Source: Primulina eburnea (Eukaryota > Streptophyta > Magnoliopsida > Lamiales > Gesneriaceae). From it: a DNA stretch of 64,000 nucleotides. Location of the stretch: positions 4,340,001 through 4,404,000 of the forward strand of contig NC_133105.1 of assembly GCF_022965805.1 (NCBI RefSeq). The letters run 5' to 3'. The notes under the pieces are model-generated. The model saw only the letters and a program-made list of their open reading frames with translations. It had not been told where the DNA came from and did no database searches. The position numbers and the translations under genes were made by a program. Shown one piece after another: positions 12,222-23,867 of the stretch (its first letter is position 1; the number at the start of each line of letters is the position of its first letter).

Positions 12222-12887
12222 AACAACAGTTAGTACCATTAGTTATATTAGTTTTTTTGAAAATTTATTATCTATTCTATGATGTCGGAGTGTTGTGTTG
12301 TGTTTAGGTTTTTACTTGCGTGAATTCTACTTTGATTGTACTTTTGAAGTCCTACTTTATGATCCATCGTAAGACTTTTTTGTACATTAATTTGCTGCTT
12401 TGTGTAAAACATATATATTTTTTTAGTTTGCACTTGTGTTTATTCTTGAGATGATCGATCAAGTACCCTCTCTTTAGCAACATTCCATTTCAGATAATCT
12501 ATCTATGGTTAGAATTGGAGAAGCCCAAATGATTTCAATAATAATGCTAAGACGATGCTAATTAAATATCGAAAAGAAAATTGACAATCAATTCATTTGT
12601 ATATAAGTGCCTAAAAATATTAGCTTTTTCCTTCAAATTTTGTTTTCCTATAATCGGTAGCTTATTTTAAATCTAGTAAGCTTCATATTTGTCTATTGAT
12701 AGTGGGTTTGTTTATTGTAAGATTGTCTTACGTATTTTTATTCGTGAGACGAGTTAACTTCGTTTTACGTATTTTTATTTGTGAGACGAGTTAACTTCGT
12801 TCATATCTAAAATAAAAAGTGATGTCTTTGACAAAAATATTTAATATTTTTTATTGATTGGATCGAATTGCTGATTCATGTTATAAA
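12222..12887. other. LOR 3' flank
   Basis: 3' untranslated and intergenic DNA without a gene. A partial copy of the dispersed palindromic repeat starts near 12715. Confidence 0.5.
12715..12850. repeat. Dispersed palindromic repeat, copy 2 (degenerate)
   Basis: Contains GTGAGACGAGTTAACTTCGTT twice in tandem about 45 bases apart, then AATAAAAAGTGATG resembling the core of the other copies. The right arm is not clear, so this copy is rearranged or truncated. Confidence 0.5.
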
Positions 12888-13232
12888 CACTACAAAAAAA
12901 ATTTTGCGACGAAATTAGCGACGGTTTATACATTTAGCTTTTCGCGACAGGCGTTTGAAAAACAGTCGCTAATTTGTGACGGTTTGAGAAAATCGTCGCT
13001 AATTAGCGACATTTTTACACAACCGTCGCAAATTAGCGACAGTCTCGACGATTCCCATGCAATGTCGCTAATGAGCAACAATTTATCATAAGTTGTCGCT
13101 TATATTTGCGATGGTTTTAACAAAAACGTCGCAAATATTTTTTTGCAATAGTTTTTGTATAAACCGTCGCAAATGTAGGGATAGTGTTTTCAAAATGGTC
13201 GCAAAAAAATGATTATTATTTTTTTTTTAGTG
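12888..13232. mobile_element. CACTA-type miniature element
   Basis: Starts CACTACAAAAAAAA and ends TTTTTTTTTAGTG, the terminal inverted repeats of CACTA (En/Spm) transposons. It is flanked by AAA on both sides, matching the 3-bp duplication of this superfamily. The 345-bp interior encodes nothing and is packed with GCGAC/GTCGC motifs in both orientations, like subterminal transposase-binding repeats. It is non-autonomous, so a transposase would be supplied from elsewhere. Confidence 0.88.
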
Positions 13233-13235
13233 AAA

Positions 13236-13889
13236 ATTGATTCGTGAGCACTAGTAAGTTTTTGTCGATAATTTACTCATTGGATATTTTTTCATTCCGT
13301 GCTTGTGCAACAAGAGTTCTCATCGGACCACATAAATAGTATACAAAATTTGAAAATTCAATAGCAAATGAATATACTGTTGTTGAGCGTTACATAGTTT
13401 GACGTAATTAGTTTCGATTATAAAATAATGTCTTTCCTTAAAAACGAATTTGTTCCACTAAAAAAATTCAAGCTAAAAAATCTTATATAAATCCAACCCA
13501 ATTTTTCAAAATTTTTTAATATATATTTGTAATTATTTATATGTTAATTAATTCAACTTCAAAAAATTTAATGACAAAATGTTGAAAAAAGAGATTGATT
13601 TACACACAAAGTGCATGTATTTCACTCAGAATAATACCTTAATGTGTTGTGCTTAATTGATCAAGTGCTCATATTTTTATTTTGATTTCAAATAATTAAT
13701 TAATATATTATATTAAATTAAAACATTAAATTATTATATTATATATATATGTAGGAAAAATGGTAATAACAAGGGATAGAAGGTGGCAAAAATAGATTTG
13801 ACTTGGAATCCACAGCCTTATCCAACTCAGGTAGGAAAGCCGGCCGGCGATTTTTCTGCTCACCTTCTCCGTCCTTCATTGCCACGACC
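13236..13889. other. Intergenic and EF-P promoter region
   Basis: AT-rich DNA with an AT run near 13735-13752. The EF-P 5' untranslated region probably begins near 13760-13800. An in-frame upstream ATG at 13803 would add 29 residues to EF-P. Confidence 0.45.
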
Positions 13890-16312
13890 ATGGCGAGACT
13901 CCAGACTTTCAATTCCCATTCATTTCGCCCACTATCTTCGTCTCTTGGCTTCAAACCCCGCCCATTATTCCTTCTCACTCAACTCAGAACCCCCTCCCGC
14001 CGACTTACGTTTCCCAGTATGCTAAAGCGGAAGCTTTTCCACTTTTCTCTTTCCCATTTATAGCCATGATCTCAACTTTTCATTTTGATTGCAGGAATAT
14101 ATGCGTTGTCGAGCAATGACATAAAAGTAGGCCTCAATATTGAAGTGGATGGAGTTCCTTGGCGGGTTCTTGGTAATTTTTATTACTCTTTGTCAATGAA
14201 CCCATTGCCTTCAATTTGACTTCGACTTTTTTACTTGACAATTCTTAATGATATCTATTACTGGTTTATAATTCTTATTTGGTTAGTTTTCGATTCATAA
14301 TTTCATTAGTCATCTTGAATTTGGTATTTGGGCATTCTTTAGAGTTTCTCCATGTCAAGCCTGGCAAAGGCGCGGCGTACGTGAGGACCACATTGCGCAA
14401 CCATGTGACCGGAAACCAAGTCGACAGAACTTTCAGAGCTGGAAGTAAAGTAAAATCTTTATAGTCCTTTGTTATGTACTCTCATTATTACTTGTTAGTT
14501 TACTCTATCGAAGTATATATATCATGTGGTGAACGCTTTTGAGCTTGGATGTAAGTACATATTCACAATGGAGTCGTATAGGTAGAGGAGGTCTAAGGTT
14601 GGTATTTGTTGGAACCTAATTTCCAGCAACTCTAAAACAAGTGACTGAACGAAAATTACTCACAGAATTACCTCAATGAAATACCATTTGAAGCTTGAAA
14701 GTGGATCGATTCAACAATGAATGCCATTTAAGAGAAAGAAAAGATTAATTCCCTAGCACCTAGCACACGCTAGTCATAACTGAAAATATATACTCAAGTA
14801 GCTCAACAATCCCCTCTTAACAGACTCTAGCCATATTTTATGTGATTTACTCCACCCACAAACCCTTTTTTTCCCTCGCCGACCTTTCTAGCATATTCTT
14901 GATATATTGGAGACTTGTATTGACTTTCTTGGCCTAACTTATTTAGGACCATAACAGTGTGATTATGGGATTGAAACATCCACAGGATTATATGACCTAC
15001 ATATTTGGGGCAGTTAAATTTGCGCTGATTGGATACTAATACATATAATTTATATCAAGCCAGAAAATCTTTTGTTCTGTGGAAACTTGAGTTTGAGCTT
15101 TCCATATTAGCTGCTTTATTGCTAATGTTATATTTCCCCTGATTTTATACAGTTAGAAGCAGCAGATATACTGAAAGAAACCAAGCAATACACTTACAAA
15201 GATGGTGTTCAATATGTCTTCATGGACTTGGTAAGTTGTTAGTACTTTCAATTTCATTAAATGGTGTGTTTCTTAATTTTTCTTATCCAGCTTTTCGTCA
15301 TCCAAATTAGAGAAGTAGAAGTGATAATATTCAGATTTAGTGCAATAATCCTCTGTCTGAATAAATAAACATAACTATGACGAGAAGATGCTCGTCTTCA
15401 AATCGACATGTAATTATGGTTTTGGGTTCAAAATGATAGATAAAATATGTTTACTCTTGTTCGGTTTCAATGGAAACATGCCCACCTTCTGTTGGATTTT
15501 ATATGTTATCTTAAGAAATTTATCCGTCAATTTTCATTTTTAGTTCACTCCTTTTATTCATTGCTCAAATTATCTAGTTTGGACACTTGTTTGTCAACTC
15601 AACCTTCTTAACTCCTAATATATGAACAAAATCAATATATTTTCCGTCTTTCGAACACTAATCACACCATCTAATTTTACTATATAATCTACTGGACGTA
15701 TAAGCATGTGGTGATGACTGGAAAAAGCTAGTCTTCATTGACGCGTGGGCCGTGGTACTAATTGGGTAGTGAGATTGATGAAATGCATGGAATTCATTTC
15801 AGACAACATATGAGGAATTCCGGCTGGATGAGGCAGAAGTTGGAGATAAATCGAAGTGGCTAAAGGAAGGAATGGACTGCAATTTGCTTTTCTGGAATAG
15901 CAAGGTACCTTCTAGACGTCGACTGTTTTGTTTTTGTTTATCCGAGATGCAAAAAGCTACAAAACACCAATAATGAATCATCATCCCTTGTCGAAGGTTA
16001 TTGATTTCGAGCTCCCTATCACAGTGAAGTTAACTGTGGTTGAAGTTGATCCTGGACTCAGAGGTGACACAGCCCAAGGTACTTGCTATTAGATGCATGC
16101 TTTATTGGTTTTAAAAGTAATTTTTGTGTTGTTTTAGTGTTCTTTATTCTAAATGCTTTATATGTATCTGTTGTTTATGTTGGGGGATTGCAGGTGGATC
16201 TAAACCCGCGACTCTTGACACCGGTGCTGTGGTTAGCGTCCCATTGTTCATAGACAAAGGCGAGGAAATTTTGATAGATACCAGAACTGGGCAGTACATG
16301 AGCCGTGCATAG
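13890..16312 (+). CDS. Elongation factor P, chloroplast type
   Basis: EF-P binds the ribosome between the P and E sites and relieves stalling at proline runs; this one should serve plastid translation. Seven exons join in phase: 13890-14016, 14095-14172, 14343-14449, 15153-15230, 15803-15904, 15997-16078 and 16194-16312 (230 residues). After a Ser/Arg-rich transit-like N-terminus come [20 protein letters not shown], the [15 protein letters not shown] loop whose lysine is the modification site in bacteria, [12 protein letters not shown], and the C-terminal [18 protein letters not shown] and RTGQYMSRA. Start at 13890 (MARLQTF) gives a 40-odd residue transit peptide. The in-frame ATG at 13803 would lengthen it and cannot be excluded. 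Plastid location is inferred from the presequence and the bacterial type. Confidence 0.95.
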
Positions 16313-16800
16313 ATCTCATTTATGTGGAAGTAGAGAAATCAGAGAAAATCCGGTTGAGGGAAATTAGATATAGATTTTGTTTTGAAAGAGATAATCTACC
16401 ACCCATTAATTCTTGTCATTATCGTCATTAATCACTATAGTAACGTATTGGCGCATGCATTTTTTCGATAACTTCTGACTATTTTCTCACACCATTACTC
16501 ACAATGCAGATATTGGATGTATATTTAATTAGCAGTCGGTGGAAGCAACCAAACTAATTATAATATCCTAAAATAATAGATGTACATCAGAGAAGAAAAT
16601 GAGATATTAAATAATGAAACCTTATCTTTTTGTGGGAGTGGAATATGAAAGGCCATGCAAGAAGAAAAAGGACGATACAGAGAAGAATGAAATGGGGAAA
16701 AGAACCAGTTACAAAGATTCTTTGGATGGTTATTTGCAACGGATTACGACAAAATGAGACCACAAAATCTGATCTTCCCTACACACAGACGAGAGCCTGA
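16313..16800. other. Convergent 3' flanks
   Basis: 3' ends of EF-P (+) and the small minus-strand gene meet here. No separate gene is visible. Confidence 0.5.
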
Positions 16801-17115
16801 TCAGATTCTTAATGATCTACTGCATGATTTCCAGAAGAACGGGTCCTTCGGAGTTGGGGGAGCATTTTTGCTTGAACTCGATTTCTTCCCAAGAATTGGT
16901 CCCAACATCTTCTTCATCACCTTCCGGAAACCTGACTCTCGGCCTCTTGGCTTCGAAACCAGGCAACGCTGAGCAGCTGCCTCGGAAGGGCGAATGGCTT
17001 GGTTTAGCTGCACCTCAAAGGAACGCCGCTCGTACTGATCCACCAATGTGCTGTGTTCATCACCAAACCTCCTCCAAGTCACTTCCATTTTAGAATCCAA
17101 ATTCTTCACATCCAC
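16801..17115 (-). CDS. Small conserved plant protein, function unknown
   Basis: Single-exon frame of 104 residues. It is rich in charged residues, with MEVTWRRFGDEHSTLVDQYE near the start, a basic stretch FRKVMKKMLGPILGKK around residues 63-78 and the end DPFFWKSCSRSLRI. I believe plants encode related short proteins with this layout (an N-terminal WRRFGDEH-like block and a C-terminal FWK-type tail), but I cannot name a function. There is no signal peptide or membrane segment. Start could be residue 1 or Met10. The frames on the other strand are shadows. The gene converges on EF-P. Confidence 0.65.
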   Translation of the reverse strand: MDVKNLDSKMEVTWRRFGDEHSTLVDQYERRSFEVQLNQAIRPSEAAAQRCLVSKPRGRESGFRKVMKKMLGPILGKKSSSSKNAPPTPKDPFFWKSCSRSLRI

Positions 17116-18353
17116 TGAGATTTGCTAGAGAGAGTGATTTATATCTTGGGAAAGATGCGCCTTGAAAATTATGCTATTGTCATTAATTTCATTAAATTTT
17201 GATTTTCAAAATTCACATTAATTCCTTTGTGCTTTGGCACCTTCATTTAATTACAAAAGCTAGTCCTCATACTCGTTAGTCTATACTCCATCTGGAATAG
17301 TTTTCTCCATATTCCAATATTAGATATGTGAATCTCACACATTTTAATGAAATTTGACACAATGGGTTGGTACCAAAATTCTTATTAATGTCTTTCTGCT
17401 ATTTGCACCTTCATTAAATTGCAAAAGCACCCCCCTATACTTCTCTTGGGTTAGTCTACACTCCACTTGGAAAAATCAATTTCTTTGTTTTGAATTTTGA
17501 TGATTAATTCGCATGGAAACAAATAAAGATGTTTTTTTTGTGTGTGTGTAAAATTAGCATTTGATTAGGGAAAATTTTAATAAATGACAACGTGGATGAC
17601 AGCTTTATAAAACAAAGGGCAACCATTTCAAATATTTGGTTCAGAAAAAAATCGAGTAATTTCGATCAACAATTACAAATAATAATTAATTTGAAAAGGG
17701 ATTATGCTTTAATTGAAGCAAGAATAGAGAAGAAAACTGGAAAATAAAGCTGTGCATGTTTTCAAGCATTTTATGCTTTCTTGGCTGATGAGAGTTCTTT
17801 TAGTGCACCTCGATTAATACTAGTCTTATTCAACACAAAAGTCTCGCGACATCATGTTCAGATGCATGTAGAGACAGATTCAGTAAATAAAGTTAGGATA
17901 GATTTGAACTTAATATAATAAGTTATATATCATCAACAAAAAAAAAACCACGAAAGTAATACAACATATTACGTCGGCCAACTTCCTTCATCTGCGCTAC
18001 CGATTCCTCCAAAACGACCTTGTTTCCATCCACAGCCACACATATAAATCATCTCTCCATTGATTCAAACCTAGATATTTCAGTCTTGTAAAGGTAAAAT
18101 AGTTTGTTTATCACTTTTGCTTTTGGAATGAAATCGAGAAATATTGTGCATTTTATGTTAAAATGTATATATAATAGGAAACAGTGATAAACAAAATTAT
18201 GCATGAAAATTTGAACAATATAATATATCATGTTAGACCATGTGCATGTTTTTTAAGCATTTAAAGGTAGCAAGAAGCATACGCTATTCGCTAAAGATAG
18301 TCTTTTGCCATCCCAGGAGATTGCTGCATTTTTGTCCAGAGATGAGTGAAGTG
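17116..18353. other. Intergenic, no gene seen
   Basis: AT-rich DNA upstream of the small minus-strand gene. No credible coding frame up to the retrotransposon target site. Confidence 0.5.
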
Positions 18354-18358
18354 CTTTC

Positions 18359-19462
18359 TGTAAAACCCGAGATTTTATACAATCGGGATCATATCAGATT
18401 AATATCATAGGAATAATTCTAGTATGCTTGGGTAGAGTAATCTTGGATATTATCTAAGATTTGAATTGATATAGAGATACTGGGATAAAAGATTTAAATT
18501 TCGAACAAATCACGGATAGATATATCACGATTCGAGATAAAAGATTTAAGTCAGATTTCAACGCGATATCACTCGATTCCGATAGCAGCCAACTCCTATA
18601 AATATGAGGACCCTATAAGCTCAAAAATCACACATAAATTTCGAGAATCTCTCCCTAGTCCCCTTAGGAGTTTTCGAGCACAGCGAAGCGCTGCCGCCGT
18701 CCAGCCAGGGAAGTAGGAATTTCGAAGAACCCTAGTTTTTCAAGAATTTAAGGTAAGTGGGCTGTTTTAAATTTCGGTTTTATGCATATGAATTTTCGGT
18801 TTTGGTTTTTTAAAATTTGGTCAAGCACCGTCGTTTTGTCTATGCGTTTTTACGAAAATTTTGGTACGGCTATGTTTGGCACTGTGAGGATTCCCTGAAA
18901 ATGGGTGGAATTCCAACATATGGCCCCTAACAGTGGGATAGAACTGTTTTATGGCCTCGCCCCCTTAGAGGATTAAAACTTAGGGACTGACGTCAGTAAA
19001 CCGTTAAAGGTGAAAAATCGCAGTGTTATTATGTTATGAATATGATGTTACGATTATGAAAAGCATGTTATGTTATGATTCGAAATTGTTATAAAATGTT
19101 ATGTGGTATTCAAATTCCCCCACTTGCTGAGTATTTCTCAAAATACTCACCCCTTACAATCTTCCCTAGATAAATCCGAAGAACAGGTAGAAGAAGAAGA
19201 ATCTGAACAATTTTGGGGCTGGTGAATAATTGTTATTTCGAGATTTAATATTAGAGATTTTTTTTGAAGTTAGCAAATTTAAATTTTATGTAAGACGCTT
19301 CCGCAGATTTATTTTAATTCAGTTGTAAAGACAGTTGTTTTTTGAGAAATTATGAATAATAAACTGGTTTTCGGTTTATACTATGCTACGAGGCTGGTCG
19401 TTTCAATTGTGTGATTGTTAAACGACACCGGTGTCAACTAACCCCGGTCTCGGGGCGTGACA
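18359..19462 (+). repeat. 5' LTR
   Basis: Begins TGTAAAACCCG and ends CGGGGCGTGACA. TATA box TATAAATA lies at about 18597-18604. By eye it differs from the 3' LTR at roughly 15-20 positions, including a few one-base indels. Confidence 0.95.
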
Positions 19463-19468
19463 TTTTAG

Positions 19469-19480
19469 TGGTATCAGAGC
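19469..19480 (+). other. Primer-binding site (tRNA-Met type)
   Basis: TGGTATCAGAGC lies six bases after the 5' LTR. This is the standard complement to the 3' end of initiator tRNA-Met used by many plant LTR elements. Confidence 0.92.
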
Positions 19481-20451
19481 CGCCAGGTTCATAATCCGAG
19501 TGGAAAAAAAAATCGAGTTTCAAAAAAAAAAATTCGGGAAATATTCGGCCAAAACAGGGCCTTAATGCGCGCCGCCGCGTTTCCTCCGATTCCGGCCGCT
19601 TCCGGTAGTGTTTCTTCGATCGGCGACCAGTTCCAGAATCTTCGTGAAGAGACAAACTAAAGCCCTTAATCAATTTCATATTTCCTGTTCGTGTGAAACC
19701 GGAATTTCAGATCTACGAAATTTGCGTATGAACCATAAAACCGAAATTTATTTTGTCAAATTACCCTACCAATCTCACTCCGATTTTCAATTAAGTTTAC
19801 CCAAACAATCTACAATCCATGGGTAACGTTTCCCAAGAATCACTTTTGCAATCGGATCAACCAATCAGAAACGCCCAATTTCATTGAATTAACCGAGTTG
19901 CGCGAGTTTCCGGCCAAATTAGGTAGTGTTCCGACCGATTCTTTCTGTGCCGTCACCGGTTCCGTGACCCTTACGCCGTCGCCGTAATACGCCTTTGCTC
20001 CGACCATACTCCGGCGAGTCAACCCGGCGAGTCCAACTCGGCCGAGTCAACGAGTCCACCCGCCAGCATGTGTTCTTCGATTTTTTCGTAGGAAACTCCG
20101 AATTCGGTTCCGTCAACTGATCTGTAATCCTCTCGATATACTCTTCGAATCGATATGCCTATCTCAAAACCTTCTATTTTTGGAAATTTTCGAATTTTTA
20201 ATTATTTTCATATACTTGACTCTATATTCTGTCCTATTTTGATATTCCGAGCATTTTCCTTTTTATTATTTTACTTTTTCCGTTGTTGCTATTTTATTCA
20301 GTACGACTTTTATTTCCTTTAGATTGGTCATGTTCTTTCTTTTAGAAATCAATAAAATATTTTATTTGTTCCATTGATTTCAATTTACTTCTGCACAATC
20401 TATTACATGAAACCTACTCGTACAAATTGTTAGAACTTGCGATTATAGGAA

Positions 20452-21609
20452 ATGGCCGGCAGACCCCCAAGACAGAACTGCAACCCGCGTTACGCTAATA
20501 TCAACCATGAAGGCGGACAGGAGAACGAGCAAGGAAATGGACCCCCGCCGACAGTCAACTTAAGCCAAACTGATCTTATGGCCATAGCCACTATTGTGGC
20601 GACAACACTGCAAGTATTGGGAAATCAGAACGCCAATCAGCCACCACCACCTCTACCACCAAATGGAATCAAGTTCCACTATGAATCAATCCGCAAGAAC
20701 AGATGTCCAACCTTCAGTGGAGCCGCTGACCCTGAAGTTAGCCAGAGTTGGCTGAAAAGTGTAGAGACTCAACATCGCCTACTGGAAGTTCCCGAGGCAC
20801 TGAAAGTGGACGTGACTGTGCCGTTCCTGGAAGATAAAGCAGGAAAATGGTGGGAAGCAATCTCGCCAGCCATGACAGCTGCAGGACCAATGACTTGGCA
20901 GCGATTCCAAGAAGCCTTTCTGAAACAGTATTATCCAGCCGAGGTCAGACTGCAGAAACTAAGTGAGTTTGAAAACCTCACTCAAACTTCGGATATGTCG
21001 GTTGTGGAATACACCTCCCAGTTCAATGCCCTTGGATCTTATGCTCCAGCAATCATGGCGTACGAAGTTTTGAAATTGCACCGCTTCAAGAAGGGATTGA
21101 GCAGCAGGATCCAATCAGCACTAGCAGTATACCAACCCGCGAATTTTTCAGATCTTATGGGTGCAGCTATCCGAACCGAAACTGACATCCAGCGCAGAGA
21201 GAAGGAATTCAAGAACAAAAGGCCTATGAATAATCAGTCCTCACGCAGCGATCAGACTTTCAAGAAGCCTAACCAGTCCGGTGAACCATCCAAAGAGCCT
21301 CCGCCTACCTCAAGCTACCAAGATATTAAGCCTTGCCCAACCTGTCACTTACGACACCTGGGAGAATGCCGAAGAAACAGTGGTGTATGCTTCGGATGTG
21401 GGAAAGCGGGACACCGAATTGCCGAATGTCCTACTGCCGCCAACCAAGCCGCCGGCCCCAACAAGGGAACTGGACCAAATATAGGAGCTAACCCCAACAA
21501 GCCAAGGGAAGGCAAGCCGAACGCTAGGGTCTTTGCTATGACTCAAGAAGAGGCCGACGACGCCAAGGAATTCGTTGTCAGGTACCATCCTAATTCAAAA
21601 AGTGCCTAA
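20452..21609 (+). CDS. Retrotransposon gag polyprotein
   Basis: 385 residues. It packages element RNA into virus-like particles. The central capsid-like block (about residues 85-225) has DPEVSQSWLKSVE, VPFLEDKAGKWWEAI, WQRFQEAFLKQYYP and SDMSVVEYTSQFNAL, the Retrotrans_gag pattern. A basic linker follows. A single zinc knuckle near residue 315 reads CFGCGKAGHRIAEC, with the C-x2-C-x4-H-x4-C spacing. The frame is uninterrupted from ATG to TAA, so the protein could still be made. The N-terminus has a proline run. A second small frame inside (21281-21484) is a shadow. Confidence 0.95.
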   Translation: MAGRPPRQNCNPRYANINHEGGQENEQGNGPPPTVNLSQTDLMAIATIVATTLQVLGNQNANQPPPPLPPNGIKFHYESIRKNRCPTFSGAADPEVSQSWLKSVETQHRLLEVPEALKVDVTVPFLEDKAGKWWEAISPAMTAAGPMTWQRFQEAFLKQYYPAEVRLQKLSEFENLTQTSDMSVVEYTSQFNALGSYAPAIMAYEVLKLHRFKKGLSSRIQSALAVYQPANFSDLMGAAIRTETDIQRREKEFKNKRPMNNQSSRSDQTFKKPNQSGEPSKEPPPTSSYQDIKPCPTCHLRHLGECRRNSGVCFGCGKAGHRIAECPTAANQAAGPNKGTGPNIGANPNKPREGKPNARVFAMTQEEADDAKEFVVRYHPNSKSA

Positions 21610-21833
21610 TTATGCGTTATTTGATTGTGGTGCTACGCATTCCTTAGTATCTAAGAGATTTGCTAAAAAATTAAGACTTAAGCCGAATCACTAGCTGAAC
21701 CTTTCGAATAACCACACCGAAAGAGAAGCCACGTGGGAGCTAGAAGAAAGGATGAGAGAACAATACTCGTACCTCTTCATAGACCAAGTCAACCTAAGTT
21801 TCGAGGACGAAACTTCCCATAAGAAGGGAGGGA
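21605..21833 (+). pseudogene. Protease remnant fused to polyprotein tail
   Basis: In another frame after gag, ALFDCGATHSLVSKRFAKKL is the start of a retroviral-type aspartic protease (usual core D-S/T-G-A). It stops at TAG near 21693. From about 21705 the same frame reads TEREATWELEERMREQYSYL, typical of the far C-terminal end of Ty3/gypsy polyproteins after integrase. Everything between is deleted. The stretch just before the LTR is purine-rich. Confidence 0.8.
21820..21833 (+). other. Polypurine tract
   Basis: TAAGAAGGGAGGGA directly abuts the 3' LTR, as required for plus-strand priming. Confidence 0.8.
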
Positions 21834-22937
21834 TGTAAAACCCGGGATTTTGTACAATCGAGATCATATCAGATTAATATCATAGGAATAATTCTAGTAT
21901 GCTTGGGTAGAGTAATCTTGGATATTATCTAAGATTTGAATTGATATAGAGATACTGGGATAAAAGATTTAAATTTCGAACAAATCACGGATAGATATAT
22001 CACGATTCGAGATAAAAGATTTAAGTCAGATTTCAACGCGATATCACTCGATCCCGATAGCAGCCAACTCCTATAAATATCAGGACCCTATAAGCTCAAA
22101 AATCACACCTAAATTTCGAGAATCTCCCCTAGTCCCCTTAGGAGTTTTCGAGCACAGCGAAGCGCTGCCGCCGTCCAGCCAGGGAAGTAGGAATTTCGAA
22201 GAACCCTAGTTTTTCAAGAATTTAAGGTAAGTGGGCTGTTTTAAATTTCGGTTTTATGCATATGAATTTTCGGTTTTGGTTTTTTAAAATTTGGTCAAGC
22301 ACCGTCGTTTTGTCTATGCGTTTTTACGAAAATTTTGGTACGGTTATGTTTGGCACTAGTGAGGATTCCCTGAAAATGGGTGGAATTCCAACATATGGCC
22401 CCTAACAGTGGGATAGAACTGTTTTATGGCCTCGCCCCCTTAGAGGATTAAAACTTAGGGACTGACGTCAGTAAACCGTTAAAGGTGAAAAATCGCAGTG
22501 TTATTATGTTATGAATATGATGTTACGATTATGAAAGGCATGTTATGTTATGATTCGAAATTGTTATAAAATGTTATGTGGTATTCAAATTCCCCCACTT
22601 GCTGAGTATTTCTCAAAATACTCACCCCTTACAATCTTCCCTAGATAAATCCGAAGAACAGGTAGAAGAAGAAGAATCTGAACAATTTTGGGGCTGGTGA
22701 ATAATTGTTATTTCGAGATTTAATATTAGAGATTTTTTTTGAAGTTAGCAAATTTAAATTTTATGTAAGACGTTTCCGCAGATTTATTTTAATTCAGTTG
22801 TAAAGACAGTTTTTTTTTGAGAAATTATGAATAATAAACTGGTTTTCGGTTTATACTATGCTACGAGGCTGGTCGTTTCAATTGTGTGATTGTTAAACGA
22901 CGCCGATATCAACTAACCCTGGTCTCGGGGCGTGACA
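21834..22937 (+). repeat. 3' LTR
   Basis: Begins TGTAAAACCCGGG and ends CGGGGCGTGACA, with a TATA box at about 22072-22079. Same length as the 5' LTR and nearly identical to it. Read-through from it would run antisense into the coiled-coil gene at 23260-23867. Confidence 0.95.
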
Positions 22938-23259
22938 CTTTCACCATACTAATTCCTCATGTTCTGTATTGTTTTTTGATTTTCTCAAAAAGCAAGCATG
23001 CATCTATCTCGAAATAATACATACATGTAATATATTCAAGAACCAGAATTCTAATAGCCGCAGCATACATTTATATATATAGGCAAGGCAACCATTACAA
23101 ATTTTACTTGTGGTATAGCATAAAGAATGCGGAGGAGAACTGTGCGATGGATGAACTTTCATCTTTCCCCTCCTCCCTTCCATTCTCCTGTAAATAAATA
23201 AAATTCATGCAACATAATTTGCCATTAAATTGTAAACTTGAATCAGAATATCTACAAAT

Positions 23260-23867
23260 CTAAGGCGTCTTTTCACTTGTCTTTGCTTGACTTTCCTTCA
23301 ACACCTTCTCTTGTTCCTTTTCTCTCAATGATTTAACTGCAGATATTCTCTATAAACATCAACAAAAGAAACAAAGTATCACTAAAATTTCGATTCGTGA
23401 CACCCATAAAACATTCAGTTATTCAAGATTCATCAAGCTAAATGAAGACAAAAAAAAAAAAAAAAACTGACCATGCAAGATAATCTGATCTCTTTCAAAC
23501 GGTACAATCGATCAACCTCCATCTCCAGCTGTTTTTGGTCTTCCCATCTATTAATAATTCCCTTCATGTGGGAATCCAGCATCATCCCCCTCTGCCTCAG
23601 GACTTCATCGGTATTTTCCCTGTCAATCGTCAATCTCTCGAGCTTCTCACGGATGGCGTTGAGCTCATGGGCAAGCGAGGAATCGAAGCATTGGATCATG
23701 GGATGAATGTTCTCCTTGTTGGAGATGTCGACACATTGCGAAGACTTAGGCTTCGCATTAGTATTAGTAGCCATATTGATGAGTGCATTAGTAGGGAATA
23801 TATCGATCTTGGGCTGCAGTGCTTTGCGGTTGCTGCTTTGAGGAGATTGAACTGCAGCTGCTGGCAT
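23260..23867 (-). CDS. Conserved plant coiled-coil protein, function unknown
   Basis: Two exons (23867-23472 and 23349-23260) give 161 residues with phase 0 at the junction. The N-terminus MPAAAVQSPQSSNRKALQPK is followed by CVDISNKENIHP and a coiled-coil region (about residues 65-150) with HELNAIREKLERLTIDREN, QLEMEVDRLYRLKEIRLSCM and ISAVKSLREKEQEKV. The order is an N-terminal RKALQPK/KENIHP box, a heptad-rich helix and a basic LREKEQEK end. I recall similar small plant proteins but cannot name one or its role. No signal peptide or membrane segment. The stop is about 320 bases from the retrotransposon. Confidence 0.78.

Larger units (their letters stand above)
18359..22937 (+). mobile_element. 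Non-autonomous gag-only LTR retrotransposon
   Basis: Complete 4579-bp element with TSD CTTTC at 18354-18358 and 22938-22942. Two 1104-bp LTRs flank a 2371-bp interior that holds, in order, a tRNA-Met-type primer-binding site, a leader, an intact gag, a short protease-like remnant, the extreme C-terminal tail of a polyprotein and a polypurine tract. Reverse transcriptase, RNase H and integrase are missing. The gag type and tail point to Ty3/gypsy. It would need a helper element to move. The LTRs are nearly identical. Confidence 0.95.
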
